This document shows positions 8,552-17,761 of a stretch of 64,000 nucleotides of DNA, piece after piece. The stretch covers positions 1-64,000 of the forward strand of contig CAZBAL010000004.1 of assembly GCA_964489735.1 (NCBI GenBank), written 5' to 3'. This DNA comes from Andreesenia sp964489735. Its GTDB lineage: Bacteria; Bacillota; Clostridia; Tissierellales; Gottschalkiaceae. The first letter of the stretch is position 1, and each line of letters opens with the position of its first letter. Below the pieces are notes generated by a model. The model did not search any database. It had not been told where the DNA came from and saw only the letters and a list, made by a program, of their open reading frames with translations. The translations under genes were made by a program, and so were the position numbers.

Positions 8552-8616
8552 AACTCCCCCTAAAAGAGATGAACTTAAAAGACAATCTTTTGACTCAATA
8601 TCTTATAGGGGGAGTT
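8552..8616 (-). terminator. Hairpin downstream of the 8.6-kb minus-strand gene
   Basis: AACTCCCCCTA (8552-8562) and its exact complement (8606-8616) can pair around a 43-nt loop. On the minus strand the stem is followed by an AT-rich stretch. It is probably a terminator, although the loop is large. Confidence 0.5.
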
Positions 8617-8643
8617 TATAATTTAAAATATAGTACTTTAGTT

Positions 8644-9126
8644 TTAGTTAGCGTCAGAACTATTTTCGCTACTCTGAGGAGCTGCAGAACTTTCACTGGA
8701 GCTGTTGTTTTCCAACACTTGTGCGCCTGACTCCATGTTTTGCGACTCTGAATTAGATGAATTTAAAGCAGGAGCTTCAGAGCCAGAATTATTACCAACA
8801 GCAGGAATTTCGGATGTCACTCCGTCTTTTACATCACTTGCTTTTTCTTTAATACTGCTAGTTTTTTCTTGGACCTTTTCTTTTACAGCTCCAACTGGAC
8901 TTTTATCTTTTGCAGTATTTTTAATTGTATTAAGCCCTGACTTTGCTTTTCCTTTATTATTATTAAGGAAAGATTTTATCTTGAATCCAGATTCTGAAAC
9001 AGCAGCTTGGCCTCCGCTTATCACTCCACTTGTAAAGCTATATCCTTTATATCCTACAAATGCTACTAGACCAATCATAATTATCAGTTTGATTTTTCTA
9101 AGTTTTTTCTTTTTTGATTTTCTCAT
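8644..9126 (-). CDS. Small membrane-anchored protein with low-complexity tail, unknown function
   Basis: 160 residues if it starts at ATG 9126, which has GGAG/GAGTGA upstream; ATG 9144 gives six more residues but no ribosome site. A Lys/Arg-rich start is followed by one membrane segment (LIIMIGLVAFVGYKGY), a middle part rich in Lys, Gly and Thr, and a Ser/Asn/Glu-rich disordered tail. I recognise no domain. The topology suggests an N-in anchor with the tail outside, perhaps in the cell wall. It is flanked by divergent and terminator signals, so it appears to be a single-gene unit. Confidence 0.6.
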   Translation of the reverse strand: MRKSKKKKLRKIKLIIMIGLVAFVGYKGYSFTSGVISGGQAAVSESGFKIKSFLNNNKGKAKSGLNTIKNTAKDKSPVGAVKEKVQEKTSSIKEKASDVKDGVTSEIPAVGNNSGSEAPALNSSNSESQNMESGAQVLENNSSSESSAAPQSSENSSDAN

Positions 9127-9293
9127 TAATTCACTCATCTCCATACATTCTATAAATTAGCTAATACAATTCTAAAGCCAAACTCTCATTTTTTCAAACA
9201 TCTTTATAATCACTATTTGGGACTATTAAGCAGTTATCATTAGTAATAAAGTACTAATATCTATGAGAGTTTATAATTTGAATGCTTTTGGAG

Positions 9294-10040
9294 TTATTTA
9301 GATATCAGTTTAAATCCTTGTTTCTCAAAATCAGTTTTTAGAAACACATCAATAAAAATTTGAGCAAATTCTTTGTCTTTTGAAGTAAATGGTACAGTCA
9401 ACGCATGGGCTATTGTACTGCCCTCAATTTCATGTTCGCCAAAGTTATATTTTGCAGTTCTATAGATATCTTCATATTCTTCATTTCCAAGAGACATGGT
9501 ATCAGGAAGTTTAGCAAAGGGGAGTCCTCTCTTAACGGCATTAGAGTGATATCCTATAGTGTACTGCGAAACTACTTCGTTTTTGTCATACTGAATAATT
9601 CTATTAGGATGGTTGAGCAATATATCAGACAATCCTTCCTTATAGTTATCTGCTAACTGACAGACCATATTTCCTCTATAGCCACCAGGATCCACATCCG
9701 GGTTAAAGTATCCCCATTTGGTATCAGGATCAGATAATACTTCTACCCAATTGTCATCGTCTATTATTCCATTCTTATCTGTTGACATGATAGTCATTTC
9801 ATTTCCTGCGAATATCTTACAGTTATCCGTATATTCTGGTATCATCATAAGTTCTATTATCTTGTCATCTGCAGAAATAAGTAAATCACAGTCCTCACCT
9901 GCAATCATCTTCCTTATACAATCAACCGAACCACCCGATTTAAGTACTATTTCTTTCTCAGGAAATTGTTTCTTCAATCTTTCTGCAGTGTCATTCACCT
10001 CTGTTGTCACACATCCTGCATGAAGAACAGTAAAGCTCAT
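9294..10040 (-). CDS. WtpA/ModA-like molybdate/tungstate-binding protein lacking a signal peptide
   Basis: 248 residues from ATG 10040, with GGAGCGTG upstream. The mature-protein motifs of the WtpA family are present: VLHAGC where WtpA has a HAGS-type start, SGGSVDCIRKM, DLLISADD, EMTIM and FNPDVDPGGYRGNMV. Known members are secreted or lipid-anchored receptors of ABC importers. Here the chain begins directly at the mature fold, and upstream in-frame codons encode no hydrophobic signal. No permease or ATPase lies beside it. It may be a cytosolic oxyanion carrier, store or sensor; this is inference. The molybdenum hydroxylase cluster is 4 kb away. Confidence 0.75.
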   Translation of the reverse strand: MSFTVLHAGCVTTEVNDTAERLKKQFPEKEIVLKSGGSVDCIRKMIAGEDCDLLISADDKIIELMMIPEYTDNCKIFAGNEMTIMSTDKNGIIDDDNWVEVLSDPDTKWGYFNPDVDPGGYRGNMVCQLADNYKEGLSDILLNHPNRIIQYDKNEVVSQYTIGYHSNAVKRGLPFAKLPDTMSLGNEEYEDIYRTAKYNFGEHEIEGSTIAHALTVPFTSKDKEFAQIFIDVFLKTDFEKQGFKLISK

Positions 10041-10365
10041 ATTTATCACGCTCCAAATATTTTTATTATACTTAATTACTATCATTGAATATAATTATAC
10101 TACTGTTTTGAAAAAGATGCTGAATTCAAAGATTCATATATCCATTTATTCGTTAGTAATATATTCCTGGGAATAGTGTATATTTATTAGTGTGTCAGAA
10201 TTAAAGTGAAAAAATATATTCAAGTATTGTAAGTTTTTTATTCATTGATTCATTGGTAAATACTAACCTACAGGGCTGTGATATAATTGTTTTATGATAA
10301 GTAAAGAACACTCCAACTTCTAAATGAAATAAAAATGGAGAGTTTCATTTTAATGGAGGTAGAGT
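10041..10365 (+). other. Intergenic region, 325 bp, divergent promoters
   Basis: No open frame or RNA gene was seen. An extended -10 element (TGATATAAT, 10279-10287) points to the DUF1345 gene. No strong -35 box accompanies it. Confidence 0.5.
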
Positions 10366-10995
10366 ATGGGAGGATTTCATAAAGTAAGAAAGAGGAAGAA
10401 CGTACATTTTGCATTAACTATGGTTTTTGGAATAGCAGTTGGACTTGCCATCAGACCATCGTCCTTAACTGTAAGATTTCTGGCTGCATGGGATTCAGCA
10501 GCATTACTATTTGTAATATCTACTTACGGTGCGATATTTTTAAAAGGAGAATCCATTTCTTATGATTCAGGTTTAGAGAAGCTGAAAGCTCCCTATATCG
10601 ATATAATCCTGATACTCGTATCCATAGCTAATATAGGGGCAGTTGGACTTATGCTATTTGGGAGCGAGGCTGAACTGCTGGATTTAGGTTTGGGACTTGT
10701 AAGTATAGCAATATCATGGCTTCTGCTCCACACTGTATTTATTTTCTTGTACATTGAAAACTATCGAAGAGAAGGGACTGGATCAATAGATTTTAATGGA
10801 TGCTCAGATCCAAATTTCTGGGATTTTGCCTATGTGTCTTTCACTATAGGTATGACATATCAGATATCAGATACAAATGTTCATAGTTCAAGAATTAGAC
10901 GCTTAGTATTAAGGCATGCGTTATTATCATTTTTATTCGGGACTTCTATAATATCGACTTCAATAAATTTAGTAGCAGGATTAGCTGGAAAATAG
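10366..10995 (+). CDS. DUF1345 family membrane protein
   Basis: 209 residues with about five hydrophobic segments. The C-terminal block DFAYVSFTIGMTYQISDTN, followed by RHALLSFLFGT, is the hallmark of DUF1345, a family of predicted integral membrane proteins without an assigned function. The N-terminus is positively charged (KVRKRK). The ATG has GGAGGTAG upstream. It is transcribed alone and ends at a strong terminator. Confidence 0.85.
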   Translation: MGGFHKVRKRKNVHFALTMVFGIAVGLAIRPSSLTVRFLAAWDSAALLFVISTYGAIFLKGESISYDSGLEKLKAPYIDIILILVSIANIGAVGLMLFGSEAELLDLGLGLVSIAISWLLLHTVFIFLYIENYRREGTGSIDFNGCSDPNFWDFAYVSFTIGMTYQISDTNVHSSRIRRLVLRHALLSFLFGTSIISTSINLVAGLAGK

Positions 10996-11027
10996 AGTGT
11001 ATAATTTCTATTTTCCGGTTTTTTTAT
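10987..11027 (+). terminator. Intrinsic terminator of the DUF1345 gene
   Basis: GGAAAATAG (10987-10995) pairs with CTATTTTCC (11008-11016), followed by GG and seven T. The stem begins inside the last codons of the gene. Confidence 0.88.
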
Positions 11028-11105
11028 GATTATTTATCAGTAAAATTTTATAGAAACAGATTTCGGAATAGTATTATCAATATACAAGTAAATAGATATA
11101 CTTCG

Positions 11106-11135
11106 TTGACTACAACGATTGAAAAGTGTTATACT
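11106..11135 (+). promoter_or_regulatory. Promoter of the LRR-SLH gene
   Basis: TTGACT (11106-11111) and an extended -10 (TG-T-TATACT, 11127-11135) with an 18-bp spacer, about 100 nt before the ATG. Confidence 0.65.
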
Positions 11136-11234
11136 TTATTCAATACAACCTAATAAATACCAATAGTGTTAATAAATATTAGGTAAAGAATATAGTAGGT
11201 TAAATGATAATACCAAAGGAAGGGATTTGTAATT

Positions 11235-14200
11235 ATGAAAAAGAACAGAATAGTAGCATTATCTATGCTTACATTACTGACATTCAGCAGTGTTGAGACG
11301 ATGTTTCTGAACCATTCGTTGGCTTCAGGAGAAATTATGAGTGAAACTGCTGATGAGGAAGGAACGGTACTTGAAATACCAGATATAAATTTTAGAAAGT
11401 TTTTGGTTCAGTCAATAAAAAGTAAAAGAGAGCCTCTTCCGAGTGATTTAGAAGGAACAAACCCAGATGAAACTCTTTACATAACGGATAAAAATCGTCT
11501 GAGTGAGATAAAAAAGATCAGTCTTTATAAAAGAAATAATGTAACGAACTTAAAAGGGATAGAGTATCTTAGAAATCTGACAGACTTAATATGTAATTAT
11601 TCTGATCTTTCTAGTCAAACATTGGATTTATCTAGCAATATCAATCTGATAAAAGTTACTGTAATAGGTTCAGAAGTTAACAGTATAAATGTAAATGGAC
11701 TTCAAAATCTTGAGCAATTGCGCTTAGGTGAAAACAAATTATCAAAGATAGATTTGAGTACGAATATAGGATTGAAAGAATTAGCATTGGATTATAATAA
11801 CTTCAGTGAGATAGATATTTCTAAAAACCTTTCACTGGAGAAAATATTCTTTGGAAATGAAGAGGAGGAATCAGGTGGAAATACTATTAAGAACCTGGAT
11901 CTTTCGAAACATATATCATTAAAAGAAGTGGATGTTCAAAATCTAGGGATAGAGACTATTACAGGAATTCCACCTAGCATTAGAGCCATATATGCTAATA
12001 ATAACAATCTCAAAGCAATTGACGTAAGCAATTGTCCTCTGCTGAAAAATGCAGTACTTAATGATAATAAACTTGAAGAGCTTGATGTAAAGAAGAATAA
12101 AAATTTGGAATGGCTTTATTGTTCAAAGAATAGTCTTAAAAGTTTGAATCTCTCAGAAAATACAAAGCTTGTGTATGCAGAAAATATAAACTATATTTCT
12201 ACTCAGGAATCAAAGGCGCAGGTTGTAAAAGAAAACGATAAGTGGATACTGGATATGACACCGCTTATTGGGAAAGAGAATATCAAGAATATAAAAGAAC
12301 TTAGTTCAGGAAATATAGATGAACATACTGGAAAAATAGTTTTTGATAGAAAGCCTGATGAATTAACATATCAGTATAATACAGGGTTATTATTTGAGGG
12401 GGAATCTCATATAGCTTTAGGGACCATGAAGGATATAAAGTTAATTCTTGAGGAAAAAGAAGAAGAGCCAGTACCACAGGAAAAAGTAACAGTTTGGGTT
12501 CAGTATGTGGATCCAAATAAGGTTCCAGCAAGTGTGAAACTTGAAAAGGTAACAGCAGAAATGGGATCAGAAGTTGAGCTAAATATTCCAGAGGGTTATG
12601 AACTAGTAGATGACCAGGAAATACCAAAGGTTACTAAAAGCAATCAAGTTATTAAAATAAAGGTAAAATCTAATAAAAAAGTAAATAGAGATGAATTAAA
12701 GGCTCAGATAGAAAAAGCTGAGAAGTTAATTAACTCGACTGATTTTGACAAATATACGGAAGCCAGTAAACATGAAGTTATACAACAGATAAAATATGCA
12801 AAAATAGTTTACGAAGATATGAGTAAATCTCAACAGAGTGTAGATGATCAAACTAATGCACTTATCCATTTCATGGAACAGCTTAAAGAAAAGCCTGTTA
12901 AGAAAGAGAGGGTTCTTAAGATACCTGATGAAAACTTAAGAAGTGAAATATATTTTGCCATACAGAGAGCAGTTGATCCTAAGCCTCAACTTGAGGATGG
13001 GGAGCAGCCTTATGAAAGTTTTAACCTATATACTTCAGATTTAGAGCTTTTAAGAGATGCAGAATATATACAAATAGATAATAGCAGCATTGCTGATTTA
13101 ACAGGACTAGAGTATTTATCTAATATACATTCACTTGAAATAACAAATGCTCCTAATCTGAAAAAAGTTGATTTATCAAAAAACGAAAAACTTAGAAGTG
13201 TGGACTTAAGCAATACTGGAGTTGAAGAGCTCAGGACAGGTGCGGCCAAGATAAAAGTGCTAAAAGCTGAAAATAACAAGATCAAAAAGCTTGATCTTTC
13301 AAAAAACTCAGACCTTGAAAAAATTTACTTGAATTCTGGAAGTATTGAAGAACTCACAACAGGTTCAATAGGAATAAAAGAGATTCAGGTGGTTGCAAAC
13401 AAAATTAAGGAATTAAATCTATCTAAAAACAAAAGTCTTGAAGAATTATTTGTGGGTTCAAATGGACTTAAGGAAATAATACTTCCTGAAAAGTCTTCAT
13501 TGTTAAACATTAATGCATTAGATAATAATCTTTCGGACATAGATTTATCAAACCAGTTAAACCTCTCAAATTTGGTTGTATCTCAAAACAAGATAAAATC
13601 GCTAGATATTAGTAAAAACACTAAATTGAACGGTCTTGCATGTTATGAAAATGATATGGAGAATATTACTTTTGGAGATAATTTAGAACTGAGCACACTT
13701 TTATGTGATAGAAATATGATTAAATCGATAGACTTGAGTAATTTGACAAAATTAGAATCTCTAGACATAAAAAACAACAAATTATCTGCATTAAACCTCA
13801 GTGCTAATAAAATGATAAGGGATCTTTATGGAAAAGAACTGCTCTCGCCGCAGAAAATAGAAGTACATGTTATTAAAAGCTCAGAGAATGAGGATATAGA
13901 GCTGACGGCAGAGGATATAGTTGGAAAATTAAATGTTGAAAATATTCTTTCAACTGAAGGTGCGGAATTTAATTCAAAAGGAAAGGTGTTTAAGTTAAAA
14001 TCTGATACTGACAGTTTCACATATGCTTATAAAACAGAGAGTGATAAGTTGCCAGAAATGGTAGTCCATGTTGAACTGAATATTACGGTAAAAGAAACAC
14101 CAGCTGATGATCCAGATGATACTCCTTCAGTAGATCCTGAAGAAACACCGGAAGAAGACTCAGATGATACTCCTATAGTAGTTCCTAAAGACACATCCGA

Positions 14201-14968
14201 TGATGAAATGAACAAAAAGCCTGGGAATAGCTCAGTGGAAAATCCTATTGAAGAATCTATAGATACGATTAAGTTTGTGGATATATCAAATCACTGGGCT
14301 AAAGGATATATAGAGAAGGTGGCAATTAAAGGTTTATTCAAAGGGACTTCTGAAACGGAGTTCTCACCTGAACTGAATATGACAAGAGGAATGTNNNNNN
14401 NNNNNNNNNNNNNNNNNNNNNNNNNNNNNNNNNNNNNNNNNNNNNNNNNNNNNNNNNNNNNNNNNNNNNNNNNNNNNNNNNNNNNNNNNNNNNNAAAGGG
14501 ACTTCTGAAACGGAGTTCTCACCTGAACTGAATATGACAAGAGGAATGTTTGTTACAGTTTTAGGTAGACTTGCAGATGAGAAATCTCTCAATGGAAATC
14601 AGTTTGAAGATGTAAGTTCAGAGGCTTACTACTTTGAATACGTTGCATGGGCTGAAGAAAATGGCATCGTAAAAGGATATGGTGATGGTACTTTCAGACC
14701 GGACAACAACGTTACAAGAGAAGAGATGGCGACTATAATAATGAGATTTATGGAGTACAAAGGCATAGAGCTTGAAATCAAAACAGTAGATGATTTCTCT
14801 GACAAGGATAAAGTTAGTGAATGGGCTAAAGAGTCAGTAGATGCTATTCACAAGTCAGGAATAATAGAAGGAAAAGGAAGAGGTATATTTGATCCTAAGG
14901 CTAACTCTACTAGGGCTGAAGTCGCAACTTTAATGATTAGAATGATAGAAAAATATATGGAGAAATAG
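11235..14968 (+). CDS. Large surface protein with two leucine-rich-repeat arrays and C-terminal SLH domains (spans an N gap)
   Basis: A 100-N run interrupts the gene. The 55 bp before the Ns (14340-14394) are identical to the 55 bp after them (14495-14549); collapsing gap and duplicate gives an uninterrupted frame of 1,192 residues. A signal peptide (residues 1-31) is followed by a first LRR array (about 75-330, LDLSxNxxLxxL type), a MucBP-like beta domain (about 415-480, VTVWVQYVDP), a FIVAR-like helical bundle (about 485-555), a second LRR array (about 600-885), an Asp/Pro/Thr linker and three SLH repeats. SLH modules anchor proteins to pyruvylated secondary wall polymer; LRRs suggest binding or adhesion. 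It is transcribed alone. Confidence 0.88.
14395..14494. other. Assembly gap (100 N) flanked by a 55-bp exact duplicate
   Basis: Identical 55-bp sequences on each side indicate two contig ends that overlap and were joined with placeholder Ns. Deleting Ns plus one copy (155 bp) restores the reading frame exactly. Confidence 0.93.
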
Positions 14969-15005
14969 ATAGTTTTGTTAACTATGTACTTTAAAATAAC
15001 CAGAG

Positions 15006-15047
15006 AAAGACCTGTTATATTGAATGACTATATAACAGGTCTTTTTA
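15006..15047 (+). terminator. Intrinsic terminator of the LRR-SLH gene
   Basis: AAAGACCTGTTATA (15006-15019) pairs perfectly with 15031-15044, followed by T residues. Confidence 0.9.
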
Positions 15048-15083
15048 GTTAATAAGTAAATGTTCTAGAATATATGAGGAAAG

Positions 15084-15117
15084 TTGAAACTTTTTCTTTG
15101 TTCAGTTGTATATATAG
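15084..15117 (+). promoter_or_regulatory. ECF-type promoter motif, copy 1
   Basis: TTGAAACTTTTT, then TTGTATATA with 21 bp between the first T of TGAAAC and TTGTA. The same blocks at the same spacing occur before the ECF sigma gene (17660-17690). TGAAAC is a -35 type used by ECF sigma factors such as SigW and SigX. Confidence 0.6.
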
Positions 15118-15237
15118 ATAGAGGGGAAAGAGTAACTTTTGGTGGTTAGGTTATGTTTGTAGATATGAATTGGGGTAACTATGCACAAAGCTAAATATTA
15201 TTGAATTAGGAAATAAGATAATTAGGAGATGATTAAA

Positions 15238-15975
15238 ATGAAAAGGAATCTAGTTAGAAAAGCTGTTTTACCTTTATCACTGTTATTATTGACAACATCA
15301 ATCGCATGTGCAAATCCTGACAAGGTAGATGAAAATGGCGCAAAGTCAGGAGTGGAAAAAGAGGAGCTATATCCAGAGAAAAAGATGTTCAGTGATGTAG
15401 GTGAGGATGATTGGTACTATGATGTCATAGGCAAAATGAAAGATACAAAAGTGATAAATGGATTTCCAGATGAGAGTTTTAAACCTGATGATCCTATATC
15501 TAGAGAGGATGCTATGTCTATATTGTATAGATATCTCAGGTTTTCCGAGAGAGTTAAACCTACTCAAGATATAGAAGTATTGAGTAGGTTTACAGATGGT
15601 AGTGATGTTTCAGAATATGCAAAAGATGCTTTAAATTATTTGATTCATACAGATGGTGTAAAAGGTTTCCCAGATGGAAGCTTAAAACCCCAGAGCAATA
15701 TAACTAGAGCTGATGCGACCATATTGTTAACACCTTTTGCTGGAGAATGGGTCACTACGGAAGAATATATAGATAGGTTTAAAGATATGTTCTATTTCGG
15801 AGATGGTGAAAGACATTATGCAGATAGTGCAGTACAATATGCTCTTCACATAGATATAATTAGAGGAAGAACAGAAGATATGTTTTACCCAGATGAACCT
15901 ATAACTAGAGCTGAATTTGTCAAACTTTTGGATAATGTTAGTGAAAAGTATCAAGAGAGTATAGATATGGATTAA
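15238..15975 (+). CDS. SLH-domain lipoprotein
   Basis: 245 residues from ATG 15238; AGGAG lies nine bases upstream, whereas ATG 15229 touches it. A signal peptide ends in LTTSIAC, which fits a lipobox with Cys about residue 24. Three SLH repeats follow (about 45-100, 115-170 and 180-240) with the typical endings SFKPDDPISREDA, SLKPQSNITRADA and FYPDEPITRAEF. There is nothing after the third SLH, unlike the paralogue downstream. The promoter region carries the ECF-type motif shared with the nearby sigma gene, so envelope-stress control is inferred. Confidence 0.82.
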   Translation: MKRNLVRKAVLPLSLLLLTTSIACANPDKVDENGAKSGVEKEELYPEKKMFSDVGEDDWYYDVIGKMKDTKVINGFPDESFKPDDPISREDAMSILYRYLRFSERVKPTQDIEVLSRFTDGSDVSEYAKDALNYLIHTDGVKGFPDGSLKPQSNITRADATILLTPFAGEWVTTEEYIDRFKDMFYFGDGERHYADSAVQYALHIDIIRGRTEDMFYPDEPITRAEFVKLLDNVSEKYQESIDMD

Positions 15976-16027
15976 AATAATTGCTTGTCAATACATTTCC
16001 TGAGTTCAGCACATATGGAGAAGTTAG

Positions 16028-16132
16028 AAACAAGAAATATATAATAAAAAAGAGGGTTATACGCTTAAAGATTGGGAAAAAGTGCTTGAAGGTATTCATA
16101 AGACAGGAGAAGAAGTAAAGAAAGATAAGTAA
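16028..16132 (+). pseudogene. Decayed C-terminal fragment of an SLH-lipoprotein paralogue
   Basis: In the frame ending at TAA 16130-16132 one reads GYTLKDWEKVLEGIHK, which aligns with GYTYDDWHKALEFIRD near residue 330 of the SLH protein just downstream. The preceding bases AAGAAATATATAATAAAA also resemble that gene's KKYITNK codons but sit one frame off. No start codon or full domain remains. It looks like the 3' relic of a duplicated gene. Confidence 0.7.
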
Positions 16133-16199
16133 GAGCATTCTATTCAGGAGAATTTTTAGTTAGAAGAAGTATGGAGAAAATATAAAGAAGGTGACTAAA

Positions 16200-17576
16200 T
16201 TGAAAACAAATTTATTTAAAAAGGCAGTATTACCCTTAGCATTAATAATTTTAACAACATCTATTGCATGTGCAAATTCTAAAGAAGTAAATAAAAATAG
16301 TTTAAAAACGAATGTAGAAAAAGAGGAAATATACTCAGAGAAAAAGATGTTTAGTGACATATCTGACCATTGGGGAAAGAAAGAAATATTATGGAGTCAT
16401 TCGAGTGGTATCTCAAATGGAGTTACTGAGGATGAGTTTGCACCGGACAATGAATTAACTAGAGCCATGTTTATAAGTATGATTTATAGAATGGCAGGAA
16501 GTCCAAAGACAGATTATGAAGTTGAGTTTAAAGATGTTCAGCCAGAACATTACTATTATGATGCAGTAAGATGGGCGGTTAAAAACAACGTAATTACAGG
16601 AATTACACCGGATTATTTCGGTGGAGACGAGAATATTACCAGAGAAGATGCAATCACTATGTTATATCGAAAAGAAAATATAGACTTTAAAATAGAGCCG
16701 AAAGTCTGGGAAGCATATATAGACAAGAATGAAATTTCAAAATATGCTGAAAAAGCTATTAACTGGGCGATAAAAGAAAAAGTTATGAAAGGATATAATC
16801 TAAATGTGATGAAACCTAAGAATAGCATGACAAGAGCTCAGGCTGTGGTAGTTTTGATGAGATCCAATGATTTGCATAAAGAAGTCAATCCGTTTAATAT
16901 TAGTCCTGAAAATGTATATAAATTAAGTTTAAAAAATGGAAATACTGGAATAGAAACTAGAATAAAAGATAAAGAAAGGATTAAAGATTTAATCAGCAAA
17001 ATCAATTCTTTTGAAGGAACGGAAGATAGAAATTACAGTCCAATGTCAGGGTTTACTTATGCATTGAGAGTTGAACTGAAGGACAGCAATAGAACAATAG
17101 GATACTCGCTTCAAGATAATTCTATTATTATAGAGGATAAAAAATATATTACTAATAAAAAAGGCTATACTTATGATGATTGGCATAAAGCATTAGAATT
17201 TATACGTGATATTAGTTATCATGATGATTTTGTATCGGAAGGTAAAGTGGTGCCATTTGAATATAAAAACATCAAATCAATAAATGTAAGCTATAATCCG
17301 ATGGATGTTGAAAATGCAGGGAAAACTGTCCACATAAGAGATGCGAATGAAATAAAAGATTTAGTTGAAAAGATAAATAGAAAAGATCTCAAGAATGTAA
17401 ATAAAATGACCGATAATGAACATGAAGGAGGATACAGGGTTCAAATGGTATTTAAAATGGAGAATGATGAAATTTACTACTTTAGTGTATTTGGAAGTAG
17501 TAAAGAAGATAATGGGCTTATAAGAAGAGGTGGGTACTCATTTTATTTAGCCAGTCCAATGAGTTTTGACTTTTAA
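16200..17576 (+). CDS. SLH-domain lipoprotein with novel C-terminal domain
   Basis: 458 residues from TTG 16200, chosen because AGAAGGTG precedes it and the N-terminus then aligns with the upstream paralogue (KAVLPLALIILTTSIACAN). Putative lipobox Cys near residue 24. Three SLH repeats (about 45-100, 105-160, 165-225) are followed by about 230 residues I do not recognise, with two similar halves: each starts with a short strand (ENVYKLSLKN; KNIKSINVSY), then IKDLISKIN or IKDLVEKIN, and ends with YTYDDWH or YSFYLA. The C-terminal region is probably a duplicated alpha/beta module exposed on the surface. The product fragment at 16.03-16.13 kb shows this domain was once present in another copy. 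Confidence 0.82.
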   Translation: MKTNLFKKAVLPLALIILTTSIACANSKEVNKNSLKTNVEKEEIYSEKKMFSDISDHWGKKEILWSHSSGISNGVTEDEFAPDNELTRAMFISMIYRMAGSPKTDYEVEFKDVQPEHYYYDAVRWAVKNNVITGITPDYFGGDENITREDAITMLYRKENIDFKIEPKVWEAYIDKNEISKYAEKAINWAIKEKVMKGYNLNVMKPKNSMTRAQAVVVLMRSNDLHKEVNPFNISPENVYKLSLKNGNTGIETRIKDKERIKDLISKINSFEGTEDRNYSPMSGFTYALRVELKDSNRTIGYSLQDNSIIIEDKKYITNKKGYTYDDWHKALEFIRDISYHDDFVSEGKVVPFEYKNIKSINVSYNPMDVENAGKTVHIRDANEIKDLVEKINRKDLKNVNKMTDNEHEGGYRVQMVFKMENDEIYYFSVFGSSKEDNGLIRRGGYSFYLASPMSFDF

Positions 17577-17602
17577 TAATATCAATAGAATAACAAATAT
17601 GC

Positions 17603-17637
17603 AAAATCCAGGGGATTATTTCCTTGGATTTTTTTAT
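17603..17637 (+). terminator. Intrinsic terminator
   Basis: AAATCCAGGGGA and TCCTTGGATTT pair with one G-T wobble, followed by seven T. Confidence 0.82.
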
Positions 17638-17642
17638 TGCTC

Positions 17643-17690
17643 AAAAGTTTCAAAATATTTTGAAACTTTTTGTCTTGTGAATTGTATATA
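17643..17690 (+). promoter_or_regulatory. ECF-type promoter motif, copy 2, overlapping a 28-bp perfect palindrome
   Basis: Positions 17643-17670 form a perfect 28-bp palindrome centred on AATATT. Its right arm provides TTGAAACTTTTT (17660-17671), followed by TTGTATATA (17682-17690) at the same spacing as copy 1 at 15.08 kb. The sigma factor gene begins about 70 bp downstream, consistent with autoregulation. Confidence 0.62.
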
Positions 17691-17761
17691 TTAGTCCGGC
17701 ATTTCTGAAATTATAATATGATTGATATATATACATTTTACGGAAAAGAAGGTGAGAAAAC

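Noticed and set aside
14395..14494. LRR-SLH gene broken into two genes or frameshifted
   Set aside because: The apparent break is produced by 100 placeholder Ns plus a 55-bp duplicate; collapsing them gives one open frame.
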